NCBI GenBank assembly: GCA_029449235.1
Contig: JANATG010000001.1
Span: forward strand, 4,526,001 to 4,590,000
Direction of reading: 5' to 3'
DNA length: 64,000 nucleotides
From: Linnemannia schmuckeri
Taxonomy: Eukaryota; Mortierellomycota; Mortierellomycetes; Mortierellales; Mortierellaceae
Shown: piece by piece, positions 31,191-42,300 of the stretch
How the letters are laid out: every line of letters starts with the position of its first letter
How positions within the stretch are numbered: the first letter of the stretch is position 1
The notes under the pieces: generated by a model
Databases searched by the model: none
Seen by the model: only the letters and a program-made list of their open reading frames with translations
Told to the model about the DNA's origin: nothing
Made by a program: the position numbers and the translations under genes

Positions 31191-32802
31191 ATGCTACGAG
31201 GAGACGCTCCACAGGAAAAAGTCCAAGGGTTTCGCTCAGTCCACAAGAGTGAACGACCTTCCACCGTCTCCGCCCCCCACGACTCTTACGACGTCACGCA
31301 CATTGACTGCTACACTGACCCGGACACTAACAAGGACTTTATCCTCTGGGAAGACATCCAACGAGTCTTTGAGGAGGCGCTTTTTGTCAGGGACAAAACT
31401 AAGTGGTCCCCTTTTTGAAAGGAGCAGACTTTCGAAAGTATGTGTAGCAATACTGGCCATCAACACAGTAAGAACATGCTGCAGTATTTCTCGTTATAAG
31501 AAAAAAAAATGTTTACTTGCACTGTATTCGCCTATCGGTAGTATTGAGCCTCGTCGAATTGCTGTTGTGCCGAACGTCATCCTGGATGTTGTCGTGGGCT
31601 GCGAATTGGCTGCCGTCGATGCCGCCTCATTGCAACGGACTGTCCAAGACTGGTCTCTCAGCACGCCCCAGCCAACACCTACCAGTGCCCGACGGAATCC
31701 AGCCTATAGACTCGTGGAGGAGGCATTACAGAACTACAACCATATCGTCATACCAGCTGCTCATATTGCAGCTGCAGCTGCCCCGCCTACTTCCTTACAA
31801 GAATCTGCAGTCGTATCTGCACGTGATCAAAATACCAACAGACTAGCAAACACTCCCCAGGACTTTAGTGCGAAGGACTTGAGGCAAACTATGGTTGCCG
31901 CCAACCAGGGTGATATGGAGGCCCAGATTGCTCTTGGAGACCGGTACAAGAAAGGCGAAGGAGTTACCCGAGACCTCAAGGCGGCCATGGGTTGGTACCG
32001 CAAGGCAGCGGAGGGCGCCCAAGGGCACCCGCGTGCTCAGTATAACATCGGTCTTTTGTATCTCCGCACTGATAGCCTTGAACAGTTCCTCAAATTGCAC
32101 GACAGTACCTCTGTAGAGTACGACGATGACTCAAATCAGGATGGCGGCGACGGAGTTATTCCAAAGAACCGCGTCAGGGCACTCGAGTGGTTCCGCAAGG
32201 CTGCTGACCAAGGACTTGCCGAGGCTCAGTTTGGAGTTGCCGTAGTCATGTTCACTGACGAGGAGTTCAACATAAGGCGACCTGATCCAGAGACCGCTTC
32301 CACCATTGTCGGATGGTCTCTCAAATCTGCGATTCAAGGTCTCCCAGAGGCTCAGTTCTTTCTAGGTTCATTGCACAAGGGTGGCAAGTGTTATCTTCCT
32401 GAGGACGACGCCAAGGCCGCAGACTGGTATATCAAGGCAGCCGGTCAAGGGCACACTGAGGCTCAGCTAGAGCTGGAGTCGTTTTATTGCCACCTCAGCA
32501 ACATTAGTGATTATGGTGGTGCTAGTCATGATAGCGCAGGAACCGAGTCCAAGGTCAAGGCGTCAGTAGTCAAGGCTGCTGAGCACGGTATCGCAAGTGC
32601 TCAGTTCTGCATGGGGGTCATGTACCGTGATGGGCGTGGTGGTGTTCCGAAAGACGAATCGAAGGGGTTTGAATGGATGCTCAAGGCTGCGAAACAAGGA
32701 CATAAAAATTGCCAGATGGAAGTGATCGAGTCATACGAGAATGGGACGGGTGTCCCTATGAACCGCGAAAAGGGACTTGAGTGGTATACCAAGGCTCACT
32801 AA
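31191..32802 (+). pseudogene. Sel1-repeat protein A, one-base frameshift in exon 1
   Basis: Same two-exon design as the intact paralogue at 50937. Exon 1 (31191-31437) encodes the shared N-terminal domain: VQGFRSVHKSERPST, HIDCYTDPDT, KDFILWEDIQ, FEEALFVRDK. The donor is GTATGT at 31438 and the acceptor CGGTAG before 31542; exon 2 opens IEPRRIAVVPNVILDVVVG and carries about six Sel1 repeats (ALGDRYKKGEGV, AAMGWYRKAAE, AQYNIGLLY and so on) to the TAA at 32800. Exon 1 is one base short near 31418: paralogues read PF-x-KG, here the frame meets TGA. With one added base the two exons would join in phase. So the gene is inactive unless this is a sequence error. Sel1 repeats form helical scaffolds for protein contacts. 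Confidence 0.8.
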
Positions 32803-32809
32803 AGTGCTG

Positions 32810-33245
32810 ATCCTGCTGGCAAGTATGCTGTTTAAAGGTTGACAACAAAGAAATAAAAGAACAAATGTTATGCTTAACAATGACAGGGGCCGTTGTAAAA
32901 GAACACCGTGTAGTCTCATCTTCATTTTGTACGATGACCCTGAAAAACAAACGCGGTCATGAGAGGGCTTAATCACGAGCGAATCACGACTCAGCAGCTT
33001 CAATATTTGCAGACAAAAAAGGACAAAACCTCACCACCTTCTTTTCTAGCCTTTTTTTCCTTCCTTCTCTCCCTCTCCCTGCTCGTTCCTTCTTTATTAC
33101 CTTGTCTTTCCTTCTATTCAATTATCCCTATTTTCTCTCTCTTTCTTACACCAACATCCTCCTGTCACTCCTTTCCTAATCAATGGTTATCAGCACTCTT
33201 GCACGACCCACCTCAATCGCCTTTCACAGCTCCACCTCTCCTCGT
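32810..33245. other. intergenic, pyrimidine-rich upstream region
   Basis: A CT-rich tract at 33040-33180 resembles the leaders of the Sel1 genes and precedes the relic that starts near 33250. No gene seen. Confidence 0.4.
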
Positions 33246-33249
33246 TCAC

Positions 33250-34053
33250 ATGAAAACAATGCAGTAACCAAACAAAACTCAAAAGAAGGTCCAGGGGCCT
33301 CGTTCTGTGAACAAGAGTCAACGCCCCTATACCGTCGCTACTCCACTCGACTCCTCCCACTTTACAGCTTACTATGCCGGTTATTTAGAACTAGTTTAAT
33401 GATGTTCTTGGTCTCCTTTGTAATGTGGACAAGACCACGGTGTTCAGGAAGAGCAGGTCTGGAACGAAGAGCAACAAAGAGCCTGATATTGTTCTAGAGT
33501 TGAAGGACCAATCGAATATAATCCTTTACGGGTTGTACATTAGGAAGGGTACCATCCATGCCCATAAACCTTACTGGGAAAACCCGCCAAAGATTTGGCA
33601 CGTATTGATCTCGGACTCAAAGACGCTGTGGATCTGATTCAGGACAAGTATGGCATAGGCGATACGATCTTGTTGTGATATCATGTAGTAACCCAGACCA
33701 TGAGCATTTTTTTGATGCGGCGTTGCGGTAATACGTACGCTATGCTCTATGTCCATGATGTCTCGGTCCCTGATAGCATGAAGGAGCTGACGACTATTGA
33801 AGCAGAGTAGAGCATTTGGTCGGAGATAGCTTTGGCAGTCGAACGCGATATCAAGCCAGTGCTGGACACCATGCATTGAAAGGGAAAAGAGGCTACGGTT
33901 CACCTTTCTTTGGATGTAGAAAAAACGTGCTTCCATACGGTTTCCACCCTAGAGCTGAACAAACTTCTGGAAACGCGCGTAGGAAATGCAAGGCCAAAGG
34001 AAGTATGGTTACTGACGGCAGATGAAATAACCACATTCGTTATGAGCAAATGA
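33250..34053 (+). pseudogene. decayed gene with a Sel1-family-like start, body unknown
   Basis: The first 70 bases after the ATG at 33259 align with the start of the Sel1 gene at 31191: the frame reads KVQGPRSVNKSQRP where that gene has KVQGFRSVHKSERP. Beyond this it is different: FNDVLGLLCNVDKTTVFRK, DIVLELKDQSNIILYGLY, then after a frame change DLARIDLGLKDAVDL and GIGDTILL, YVHDVSVPDSMKEL, ALAVERDIKPVLDTMH, and VHLSLDVEKTCFH to ADEITTFVMSK and a stop at 34051. At least four stops or frame changes interrupt it. I do not recognise the body. It may be another member of the family sharing the N-terminal domain, without Sel1 repeats. Confidence 0.55.
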
Positions 34054-34147
34054 ATTTTGACTAAGCAGCATAATCATGACATCACATAGTAAGGATTGAA
34101 AGATGGATAACTCAGACCTCTCAACTATCATAGTCGACGCGACTTGG

Positions 34148-34222
34148 AATTCTAATGTTGAAAAAGCCGACATCGAAGAATCAAAAAACGATGTCGCCGA
34201 GAACATTTGGTTGCCTCAAGTC
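34148..34222 (-). repeat. 28S rRNA-derived fragment, diverged
   Basis: AAAGCCGACATCGAAGAATC, then CAAAAAACGATGTCGC and GCCTCAAG match the reverse complement of the same rRNA segment as the other copies, with more changes. It ends near the common boundary and is followed by a pyrimidine tract. Confidence 0.6.
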
Positions 34223-34224
34223 TG

Positions 34225-34400
34225 GACCCTTATTTTTCAGACTGTGTTTGATCTTTTTCTGTCTCCCTCCTTTCCCCGCTCCCTTGATCTTTTTAGTAAA
34301 TCTATCCTTTCTCTGCCCCTCCTTTGATCGCTTTAATGACGATCTTTTTAGATGCCTTGACACCTCATTTCATCTCTTAGTCTCTTTCTATTCATGAGTG
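34225..34400 (+). repeat. pyrimidine tract with TTGATC units
   Basis: T/C-rich, with TTTGATCTTTTT, CCTTGATCTTTTT and CTTTGATCGC units, between two 28S-derived fragments. Same type as at 5985-6640 and 43320-43600. Confidence 0.55.
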
Positions 34401-34407
34401 GAAAAAA

Positions 34408-34490
34408 CAACGCTTACTGAATTCTGCTTCAGCATGACAGGAAGTGCTGACATCGCAGGGTCAAAAGGCATCCCTTTTGAACTCCAGTTT
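34408..34490 (-). repeat. 28S rRNA-derived fragment, diverged
   Basis: CAACGCTTACTGAATTCTGC and GCTGACATCGCAGGGTCAAA match the reverse complement of large-subunit rRNA. The part towards the common boundary is blurred. Confidence 0.6.
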
Positions 34491-34936
34491 CGCCACTCAC
34501 GTGCACTGAAACACCAAAGTAAATCGGCTACGCCAATGTGATTACTCAAATCCACCTTGGGCCCTCTTCAGTTCTCGTGCAAATACAAATACAAATACAA
34601 GTTCGCCTTTTATGGAAGTTCGTACGCTGTTTTTCAATGCGAAAGTCGTATGTACAACTTTTGACCTGAGGGATGGTCAGTTGTAAATGCGAAAAAATTC
34701 TTACCATCCATATTTAGACAGGAGGTTTCAATTAACCCAATTGAGAGTGCAAAAAACCCTTGAGTGCTAAAGGCACTGATAATAGCTTCCTTTTTTGTAC
34801 GTCATCATGAAGAGATACATACATGGCAATAAAAAATAAAAAAACTCGTTATTTTTCTAACCCTCTTACTTCAAACGAGTTCCACTCATTCACATTCATT
34901 CACGCAGTAGCTTTCTGACTTTTACTCACCTCCTCG

Positions 34937-36180
34937 ATGTCAACACTTCTTTCCCGCTCTGACTACATCCTCTTCTTGGAGGTCATGGTTGTGGTATCCT
35001 GGATGCTCGCAGTTGGCTGTGCTTTCCATGGGGACAATCCTTATCGTATGTTCCAAGCGGCCACCCAAACACATCAAGTGCTCAGGGCCTTACACACCAG
35101 TCGCTATCTTGAGCCCCGCAATCGTATCCCCTTCTCAACAGACTGGAGGCTGCGTGTCCTTGAGGCGTACGACGACAAGGATTTTGCAATGTTCATGCGT
35201 ATGACCAAGGCGCAATTCAATACTTTGGTCGACTTGATCAAGGACCAACCTGTTTTCATTTCAAGAGGCAAAAAACCTCAGCTACCCGTACGCGAGCAGC
35301 TCAAGATATGTCTCTACAGGCTTGGTGCACCAGCGATGAGGTTCGATTATGTGAAGGCACAACATGGTATTTCCAAAGGGCAGGCGTTTCTTTCATTCTG
35401 GCGATGTATTGAGGCCATACGCACGCTTGCACCTCGATTTATCCGTTGGCCGGATGTGGCTAGGCGACAAGTGATCAAGGGCTGGTACAAGGAGACGTTA
35501 GGATTGCAGCAGTGCATTGGTGCTGTCGACGGGGTCCACTTTCCTTACGATTACGCTCCTCACCTGGACACTGTCGCATGGAACACCTACAAGTGTCGAT
35601 ATGCTATGGGGGCCACCGCTGTTTGCGACCACGAGAAGCGCTTCACATTTTTTCACGTTGGTACCTTTGGATCAACACACGACTCTCCCGCGTTCAAGGC
35701 GACAAAATTGTACAAGTGGAGCAACATTTTTTTCAACGGCGATGAGTACTTACTAGCGGACAAGGGCTATTCGCACCTTCCAATAACGATAATGCCCTTC
35801 AAGAGTAACAACGTCATGACGCAGCCACGCAAGGTTTTTAACAGTAGGCACAAGAAGGTCGTACCAAGATCGAAAATGCCTTTGCGGCTCTCAAGGGCAA
35901 ATTTGGGTCGCTTGAGTGCATGGCCGTCGATGTCGACAAGCAGGGTGATAAGGGAGCTGTGATAAGCTGGATCATGGCCTGCGTCGTCCTCCACAACATG
36001 ATCTTGATACATCCAGGCGACAAGTTGGAGGAGGGGCCAAAGTACAAGTTCAACAAAACTTGGATCCGAAGAGCCTCTGTGGAGGCACCTGCGGTTCACA
36101 ATGACAATATAGACAGATGTGCTGGAAAAGCAAAGAGGGAACGGCTTGTGTCTTTAGTAGCAAGGCACCATCCATATTAA
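34937..36180 (+). pseudogene. Harbinger transposase (DDE_Tnp_4 type), frameshifted before the catalytic Glu
   Basis: The first 308 codons read as a normal transposase: a helix-turn-helix-like region near residues 85-150 and catalytic motifs GAVDGVHF (Asp198), GSTHDSPAF (Asp249) and LLADKGY (Asp275). At about 35863 the frame changes by one base. In the next frame comes TKIENAFAALKG, which holds the catalytic Glu, then ISWIMACVVLHNMI and the C-terminus to 36180. Without this last part the enzyme would lack its Glu, so this copy cannot be active unless the shift is a sequence error or is bypassed. It would cut and paste the element together with its DNA-binding partner, encoded on the opposite strand 48 bases beyond. 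Confidence 0.85.
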
Positions 36181-36228
36181 ACTAGACGAAAAAAAAATCC
36201 TTAAAGCTGTTTTTCGGAGGATGAAGTC

Positions 36229-37838
36229 CTACGATAATGCCGCTTGCCTCTTGAGATGCTCGTGTTGCAACAATATGTCATAGTATTTGTCCCTCATCTC
36301 GTCGTACTTGACCTGCCATGTGTCGCATCTGACTTGCAGTGCATCGCACCTGGCCTCCAGCTCGCGAATCCTGGTTTGACAATACAAAAGCTGATCGCCC
36401 GACTTGAAGGCTTCCATTGCAGATGACGCATTGTCTATGAATGCGCTGAGGCTAGCAGACACCTCGGCCTTTGATCCTTTGATCGAGCGACTTCCTGACA
36501 TGCTGCTCTCTGCTTCATCCAACAAGTCGACATCGTCAAGCATCGCATTGTCCACCGCTTCAGGAGAGCTAACTTTTTAATCAAGATAAATTAGTGAGTA
36601 AACGTTATTATTTCGGCAATGGAAAAAACGTTAAAATACTAAAGTATCGCAGTGATCTTGGGTAGACAGATACCTTCTGTTTCAACACTCTCTACATTGG
36701 CAAGATCCAGAGGAGGGAGATTGTCCTGGGTTTCTGTGGGATTGAACTTTGGGATATGCCGCATCTTATCCCACAGCTCATGGTAACCAGGAAACATTGA
36801 CTCCCTTTGTTGTTGGAGGGTCATACCATCTTTAGTGCCAGAGCCTGTCGACGTGGTCCCTCGTTGGACGTCCTTGACCTTTTTCACCATATATTCCAGT
36901 CGCTTCCTCACCAAACGGCTATCGACCATCTCGTTTGACACATTCCGCCTCTTCTTTACAAATCCTGCCGCCTCCTCGTAGACCTTGTTTATTCCGCCAC
37001 TTGACTTTGCCTCACTTGGGATCATTGCACGCGCAAGGTTGTTGCCTTTTATCGCCCATTTCTTGATTGAACGATTGATGGGGTTCCTCCAGTATCCCTT
37101 ATGATTCTCTAAGTCGGAAGGTGGCGAGCTACTGCGCTCTGGCGACAGGGATGTTGGGAAAATGCTTCTGTACTGCGACTGAGACGTCTTGACTTTATCA
37201 TTGACGTTTTTTGATGGTGCAGGTGGAGTTACTGAAGTAGCTGGCTTCAATGGAAGAGATGCCAAGGTTTTGGGAGAAATCGACAATGGTTTTGGGGCAG
37301 GCTGTTTGGGCTGATCCAAATGGATTGGCTGTTGTCCTTGACGGCCAAGTGGTTGTTGCTTCTGTTGGTTGGTTTGTTCTCTGCGCAGCGGTGGAGGAAA
37401 CCAGAGCGTTTGCATCATCGATTCCTGCCACATGGGATGCGTGATGACTGGCGTAGCTGGCGGGGAAGAACTCAGCTCCACAACCTCAGCAATGGAATCC
37501 GGTGCAGGCGCTGGTAAATCTGTTACCCGTCGTCGTTTACGAACAAGGGGTTCCTCTTCCTCGCCGTCGTCAGCTGAAGGAGTGGGTTGAGATGGCCTAT
37601 CTTTTTTTTTATCGGCAGCTGGTGCTGGTGGTGATGATGACTTATCATAGGTGTTGTCATCGAATGGAGAGGGGGGTTGGGATGGGCGGTTTTCTTTATT
37701 ATCACCAGCTGAGGGTAGTGTTCGAGAGTGTTGCGTGGCAAGTTTGGGTTGCTGCTGGCGGTGAGGTTGACGTTGAAGTTGGCGAAGAGCAGCGCCGCTG
37801 CGTAATACCATGGTGCGAGTTGATGATCTTGTCGCCAT
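36229..37838 (-). CDS. Harbinger partner protein, Myb-like with C-terminal coiled coil
   Basis: Two exons, 37838-36674 and 36572-36229, joined across a 101-nt intron (donor G/GTATCT, acceptor AAAAAG/TT). The join is in phase and gives 502 aa. The first 230 residues are low complexity, rich in Pro, Gln and Ser with a KRRR cluster (likely nuclear signal). About residues 260-395 include GYWRNPINRSIKKWA, KRLEYMVKKV and GSGTKDG, similar to the Myb/SANT-like proteins that bind the ends of Harbinger elements. The C-terminus (RIRELEARCDALQVRCD and on) is a coiled coil. The frame is intact although the transposase is broken, so the partner might still act on related elements. Confidence 0.7.
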
Positions 37839-38277
37839 GTGTGGAGTGGAGCAAGAAAAACAAAAAGAAAAAAAGTTACCAAGAAAAAACTTGACAACAA
37901 AGACTGAGGGATACTTTGATGTCATCCGTGTTTGGGAAAGCCCAGGCCATTCGTTCCTTTATAGTAAGAGTCCTACGTCCGAAAAAAACATTAAAAAAAG
38001 TGTTTTTTTGGCACAAAACTGATTGGTCCACATTCATTTAGAACAACGCTAATCCCTATACTATATAGTCATTTACTTTCCTTTCCTGACCTTGGGTGGC
38101 TTAGATGATTGGCCAAGAATGCGTTTCGCACTTTACCCTTTTGGTGCTTAAGAACTGAACATCCCTCTGATTGGCTCGTTAGCATGCGAAAAATAGATGA
38201 ATTTTGATGTATATTTTCGCATAGGGAGCTGAATAATGAAATGGCAAGAAAATGAGCTGTTGCTGTTGCAAAATAAG

Positions 38278-38587
38278 GTGGTGGCTAGACAGCTGTGGCG
38301 ATGCCTTAGATTAGCAGCCATATTCTTTGTAGACATAGTATTAGTAGTGTGCCCAGCCCTCTTGTCTGCTCTTTGTCCTTTTACACATCACTTCTTGGAC
38401 GAGAGCAGTACTGACAAGAGTTTCGCTGGCGCGCTGCAGTGTACCGTTTCGTGTGGTTCTTTAGGACACTATTACCACTACCCCCTATTATCAACCTTCC
38501 TTCAACCTACAACCCCTTTTCCTTGTACCAACTGAGGACTTAACAGCGGTCCTACACTCTGGCCTTCGACCCTCTCCCTGAGTAACA
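38278..38587 (+). repeat. dispersed 0.3 kb repeat, copy 2
   Basis: Aligns over its full length with the reverse complement of 4866-5173. Shared edges are GTGGTGGCTAGACAGC on one side and CTCTCCCTGAGTA on the other. It lies just outside the Harbinger right end. Unlike copy 1 it has no tandem neighbour. Confidence 0.8.
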
Positions 38588-38873
38588 CTAATTAGAAACG
38601 ACAGCGGCTGACTGCAAACAAGCGTCTCCCATATCCACAATTAAAAAATAGAGTTACGGTTATGCTTTGACCAGCGAAGTTTACTTCTTTCTGTGTTTTA
38701 AGAATCAGTCTAGGATTAAAGAGATACTCTTTTGACAGTTAGCTACCACTATGGCTCAACTGTATTTGAGAGTGCTCAGTTCATTTTCTAAATGACTGTG
38801 GTGATTTTGGGTAGCTTAGTTTCTGATGGCCATTTTGACTATTTACGCGTTTGCCTGCGAGTGTCTGGAAAAG

Positions 38874-38999
38874 CACCTTCTTCCACGATACGAGCAGGTA
38901 AGCACTGTACCTTTTTGACCATTAGGAGCAGTCGTAGTTTCCAGTCTTTAGAGAATAGCTATTGACATAAAATCACCTTCTTCCACGATACGAGCAGGT
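38874..38999 (+). repeat. exact 26-base direct repeat, 100-base period
   Basis: CACCTTCTTCCACGATACGA followed by GCAGGT occurs at 38874-38899 and again, identically, at 38974-38999. The 74 bases between are unique. The context is non-coding. Confidence 0.85.
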
Positions 39000-39040
39000 C
39001 TTGAGAGTCACTGTTTTTTTATTGCGATATTGAGAAGGGA

Positions 39041-39079
39041 CACACAACACACACACACACACACATACACACATACACA
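39041..39079 (+). repeat. CA microsatellite
   Basis: CACACAACACACAC... with TACACA interruptions, 39 bases. Confidence 0.85.
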
Positions 39080-39112
39080 TCCTTTTTTCCTCGTTTGCCT
39101 GCTATTTGAGTT

Positions 39113-39355
39113 ATGTCCGTCGATCCTGGAGACACACCTTTGAATACAGGGGTTGTAGAGGAGAACTCCGCTTTCCCTTCTCCCTCTTCCTCGACTAGTG
39201 GCCCTGTCACACCTGGCACTGCCGCCAACGACTCGGCCAACCAAGGGCAACTCCCCTCAAGACCCCACATGACGTTAATCACGTGGTATAGTGCACGCAC
39301 GCGTGAGTCTAGCAGCCCATGGGCTTGGGGGAGATTCCACTATGACACACAATAA
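39113..39355 (+). CDS. small hypothetical protein, doubtful
   Basis: 80 codons from the ATG at 39113. The first half is acidic and rich in Ser, Pro and Thr (NSAFPSPSSSTSGPVTPGTA); the second half has a hydrophobic/aromatic end (TLITWYSARTRE, WAWGRF). No signal peptide and no known motif. It overlaps the stop of the minus-strand GH28 gene by 16 bases. It may be a first exon, a relic or chance. Confidence 0.25.
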   Translation: MSVDPGDTPLNTGVVEENSAFPSPSSSTSGPVTPGTAANDSANQGQLPSRPHMTLITWYSARTRESSSPWAWGRFHYDTQ

Positions 39356-41031
39356 TAAATAGTATCAAAGTTAGATTGAATATCATCTAGGGCAGATAAT
39401 CCAAAATACAAGTTGACAGGCAACACGACTGAAAAAAAAGCAGCAAAGACTTGCGTGCACTTGGCGGCGGCTCCTTCGGTAATGGCAATCTTCTGGAAGT
39501 TGAAGTTGCTGCACTTGGCGCAGAGAATATAAACACTCTGTCTGCTCTTCTTGGCCATGCTACCATGGACGTTGTACAAGTTGACATTGGTGATGGGGGC
39601 AGCACCGCCAGGCTTGCCAGTCGCGCCGTCGTTGGTGTAGTCCTGCTGGATGATGATGCCATAACCGGTGATGCCAGACATGGTGATGTCTGAGTAGGTG
39701 ACGTTGTTAACCTTGCCGCCGGTCGCGTTGGCGTAGGCCTTGATGCGGACTGCGTTTGCGGAGTTGACGACGGTGTTTCCCTTGATCGAGACACCATCAA
39801 CAACAGATCCGGCTTTGATGGAACCCTGTTTGTGAATTTAAAGGGTAGGAATGTTAGTTTACTTTTGATATATGTATTGTTCGTGACGAAAAGAATAAAA
39901 TAAGTGCTCATTTGAGAATGCACCACTTACGATCGAAATACCGTGACCACCCTCACAGTAGTTACCGTTGAAGGCAATGTTGGTGCCGCTGTTCACGGCA
40001 AGACAGTCATCGTTGTTGTACACCTTGGCACCAGTGATGGTAATGTCCGAAGAGGAGCCGACATCAAAGGCGTCGGTGTTGTGACCAAGAGCGTACTTGG
40101 GTCCACCTTAAGAAAAGAAGAAAAAAGAGGAGGAACGCACCAAATGTTAGAAGAAATCCGGGTGAATTAATTAGACACCGTCATCGCTCTACACCGAAAA
40201 AAAAAATAAACATGCGGCGTGTTCCTTACGGTTATCGATGGTGATGTTGGTGAGAGTAAGTCCATGACAACCATTGACAGCGAAAGTGTGCACTGGAGAG
40301 TCAATGACGGTCAGACCAGTGATGGAGCCGCTCATCTTGCTGAGTCTGACAAACTTGGGCTTGTCGACGCCTCCGTTGCCGCCCTTGCCGTCCCAGTAAA
40401 GCTGTTGTGTGACGGTAAAAGGTACAAATGTTGAAATTAGGGCCAAGGAGATCATGTATTACATTACATAATGAACGATGCGAAAGAAAAATAATAAAAC
40501 TTACTGGTCCGCTGCCGTCAAAGGTGCCACTGGTACCGTCGACCTTGATGTTGGTACCACCAATGGTCACAAGGTCGTTATTCTTGTCCAGAGTTCCCTT
40601 GGCAAAGGTAATGGTGCCGGCTAATGTCAAAGGTTGATTTGAATGCAAGATTAGAATCCGGTGTTTTCTTGGAGAAAAGAATGATTAAAAAAAATCTCGG
40701 AAGGTCATACCGATCTTGATTGTGGTTCCGGTCTTGAGTCCAGTGAGATCAATCTTCTTGTTGGCAGGTACGGTGAATGGGCCTTGAATGATGATCGCGG
40801 TGCAGTCTTTGGTGCCAGAAATTTGATCGTAAGACCTGGCGACGCATCCGGCACGTTCCTGAACAAGGAGAGGGAGGAGAAGAAAATAATAATAGACTGT
40901 AGTAAGTACACTAGTATTCTTCAGTTGCCGAAGATTTCGATTTGCTATCTCCTCTATGCTGCATATACCTTGGTAGGAGCGGCCATGATAGCAGTAGCCG
41001 CAAAGGCGGTGATGATGGGCAAAAACTTCAT
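39340..41031 (-). CDS. polygalacturonase, GH28, secreted
   Basis: Six exons: 41031-40969, 40858-40711, 40620-40505, 40401-40230, 40106-39931, 39825-39340. All introns are GT-AG and all phases join, giving 386 aa. Signal peptide MKFLPIITAFAATAIMA. GH28 motifs are present: GHNTDAFD (Asp178), NNDDCLA (Asp199, Asp200), GGHGISIG (His221) and VRIK (Arg252, Lys254), so the enzyme should hydrolyse the alpha-1,4 bonds of pectin's polygalacturonate outside the cell. The parallel beta-helix pattern (TVPANKKIDLTGL, TFDGSGPLYWDG) is clear. The last about 40 residues after AAAKC are unusual and may hide a further intron or an altered end. A TATA box lies 107 bases upstream. Confidence 0.93.
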
Positions 41032-41137
41032 AGTAAAGGAACTGTAGGTGGGTTGAGAGTGTAGTGGTTGATTGTTATAATGCTGCTGTTGGAGTTGATA
41101 TCGAGAATTATGTTTTTCCAACGCGCTCGATGGCTAC

Positions 41138-41145
41138 TTTTTATA
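41138..41145 (-). promoter_or_regulatory. TATA box of the GH28 gene
   Basis: TATAAAAA on the minus strand, 107 bases before the ATG at 41031. Confidence 0.6.
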
Positions 41146-41149
41146 TCAG

Positions 41150-42300
41150 TTGAGGATTGGATTCGTAGGGCTACCCGTCACCCGGTTATCATTGCTCGCT
41201 TAGAATGTGCTGGATGTTATTGTATATACCAAGGGACAACAAACAAGAATATGCATTTAATTGTTTCATAATTCGCGTCTATGAGCCAATATATCTCTTC
41301 ATGGGTAAGATATGTGTAGGACACACACATTCTCCATGTCAACGACACTTATCTTTTCCGTCAACAAACAAACTTATCTTTCATGTCAACAAACAAACCT
41401 TATCTCTTTTATCAACAAACACAATTTTCTGTGCCAGCTCATGTACGAATGTCGCTGTGTGAGAAGTTGTCCAGAAACAACGTGAACTTACGAAGTAAAA
41501 GTAGTCGTGAGCGTATTGTCCTAAAGTCGTACACAACTTTAATGGACCAACAAGAACTTTCTCAGGCCCACTATCCAGACCCACAATTAGGGTGGAACTG
41601 GACCATAATCTCCCAAAATGTACACCCTACTGTACATGAGGAAGAAAAAGAGCCCGATATTAATTTTCTTTTGCAATCCAATTGGACCAAAACGACCCGA
41701 TTTAGTATAGATTGACTCCGTGGACATGCATATCTCATTTTCTCTCAATTTGTCCGATCAACCCCGGTGAACAAGAGAGCCAAGATTCATATTTCCCACG
41801 AAAATATAGCCTCCAACAACGGCACTGAACAATCACGATAAAAATGGCGCGCGTGTTATTTTGTCTTATACTTCCATCCCGCTCCCTTTGTTCTTACTTT
41901 GTTCTTGTATCTCGTTTTCCTTTCTATTATTCTTTCATAAATTGACATTATTATCCGCCTTCCTTGCTTTCTTGTACTATAATAAATCATTCTCTCCCAT
42001 ACTTCTTCCTTTGACGCACCTTGATCCTTGGCAGGTACTAAGTACTGTTGTGAATGGTGGTAGAAGTGTGTGCGGATGAATCCCTGTGCGAGCAAGTATC
42101 TAGGAAAAGGAGTTCAGCCGGACAGAAACATATCCTCCTCTTTTCACATGAGCATCCATGCAGCCACTGCGACTAGCAATTGCTAAACATCGCACATTTG
42201 TTGTAAGCGTACAAAACATGTGTTACAAACAAAGCGCGCATGTGGGTGGCGCGATATCAAGCTTTAGTAAACCCTAAATCGACCTAGCCTCGGCGACCTG
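41150..42300. other. intergenic, contains a minisatellite
   Basis: No gene seen. Holds the TCAACAAACAAAC minisatellite at 41339-41424. Short ORFs on both strands overlap each other and lack motifs. Confidence 0.4.
41339..41424 (+). repeat. minisatellite, 22-26 base unit, about 3.5 copies
   Basis: Unit TCAACAAACAAACTTATCTT plus a variable TTCATG-type end, at 41339, 41361, 41386 and 41412. Copies differ by a few bases. Non-coding. Confidence 0.7.

Larger units (their letters stand above)
34637..38222. mobile_element. PIF/Harbinger DNA transposon, probably inactive
   Basis: Two convergent genes, a DDE transposase (+) and a Myb-like partner (-), are the hallmark of PIF/Harbinger elements. Candidate inverted ends: ATGCGAAA at 34637 with TTTCGCAT at 38215, and GAGGGATGGTCAGTT at 34668 with AACTGAACATCCCTC at 38153 (one mismatch in 15). 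Spacing between the two blocks differs by about 24 bases between ends. I cannot see a clear 3-base TAA/TTA target duplication next to these ends, so the exact borders are uncertain. Confidence 0.65.

Noticed and set aside
31024..31541. A longer single-exon start for Sel1 gene A from 31024
   Set aside because: This frame is open by chance. The paralogues show that the true exon 1 begins at 31191 in another frame and is joined through a GTATGT intron.
33571..33936. A 121-codon minus-strand ORF
   Set aside because: The plus strand of the same stretch has protein-like segments that continue the relic on both sides; the minus ORF is its shadow.
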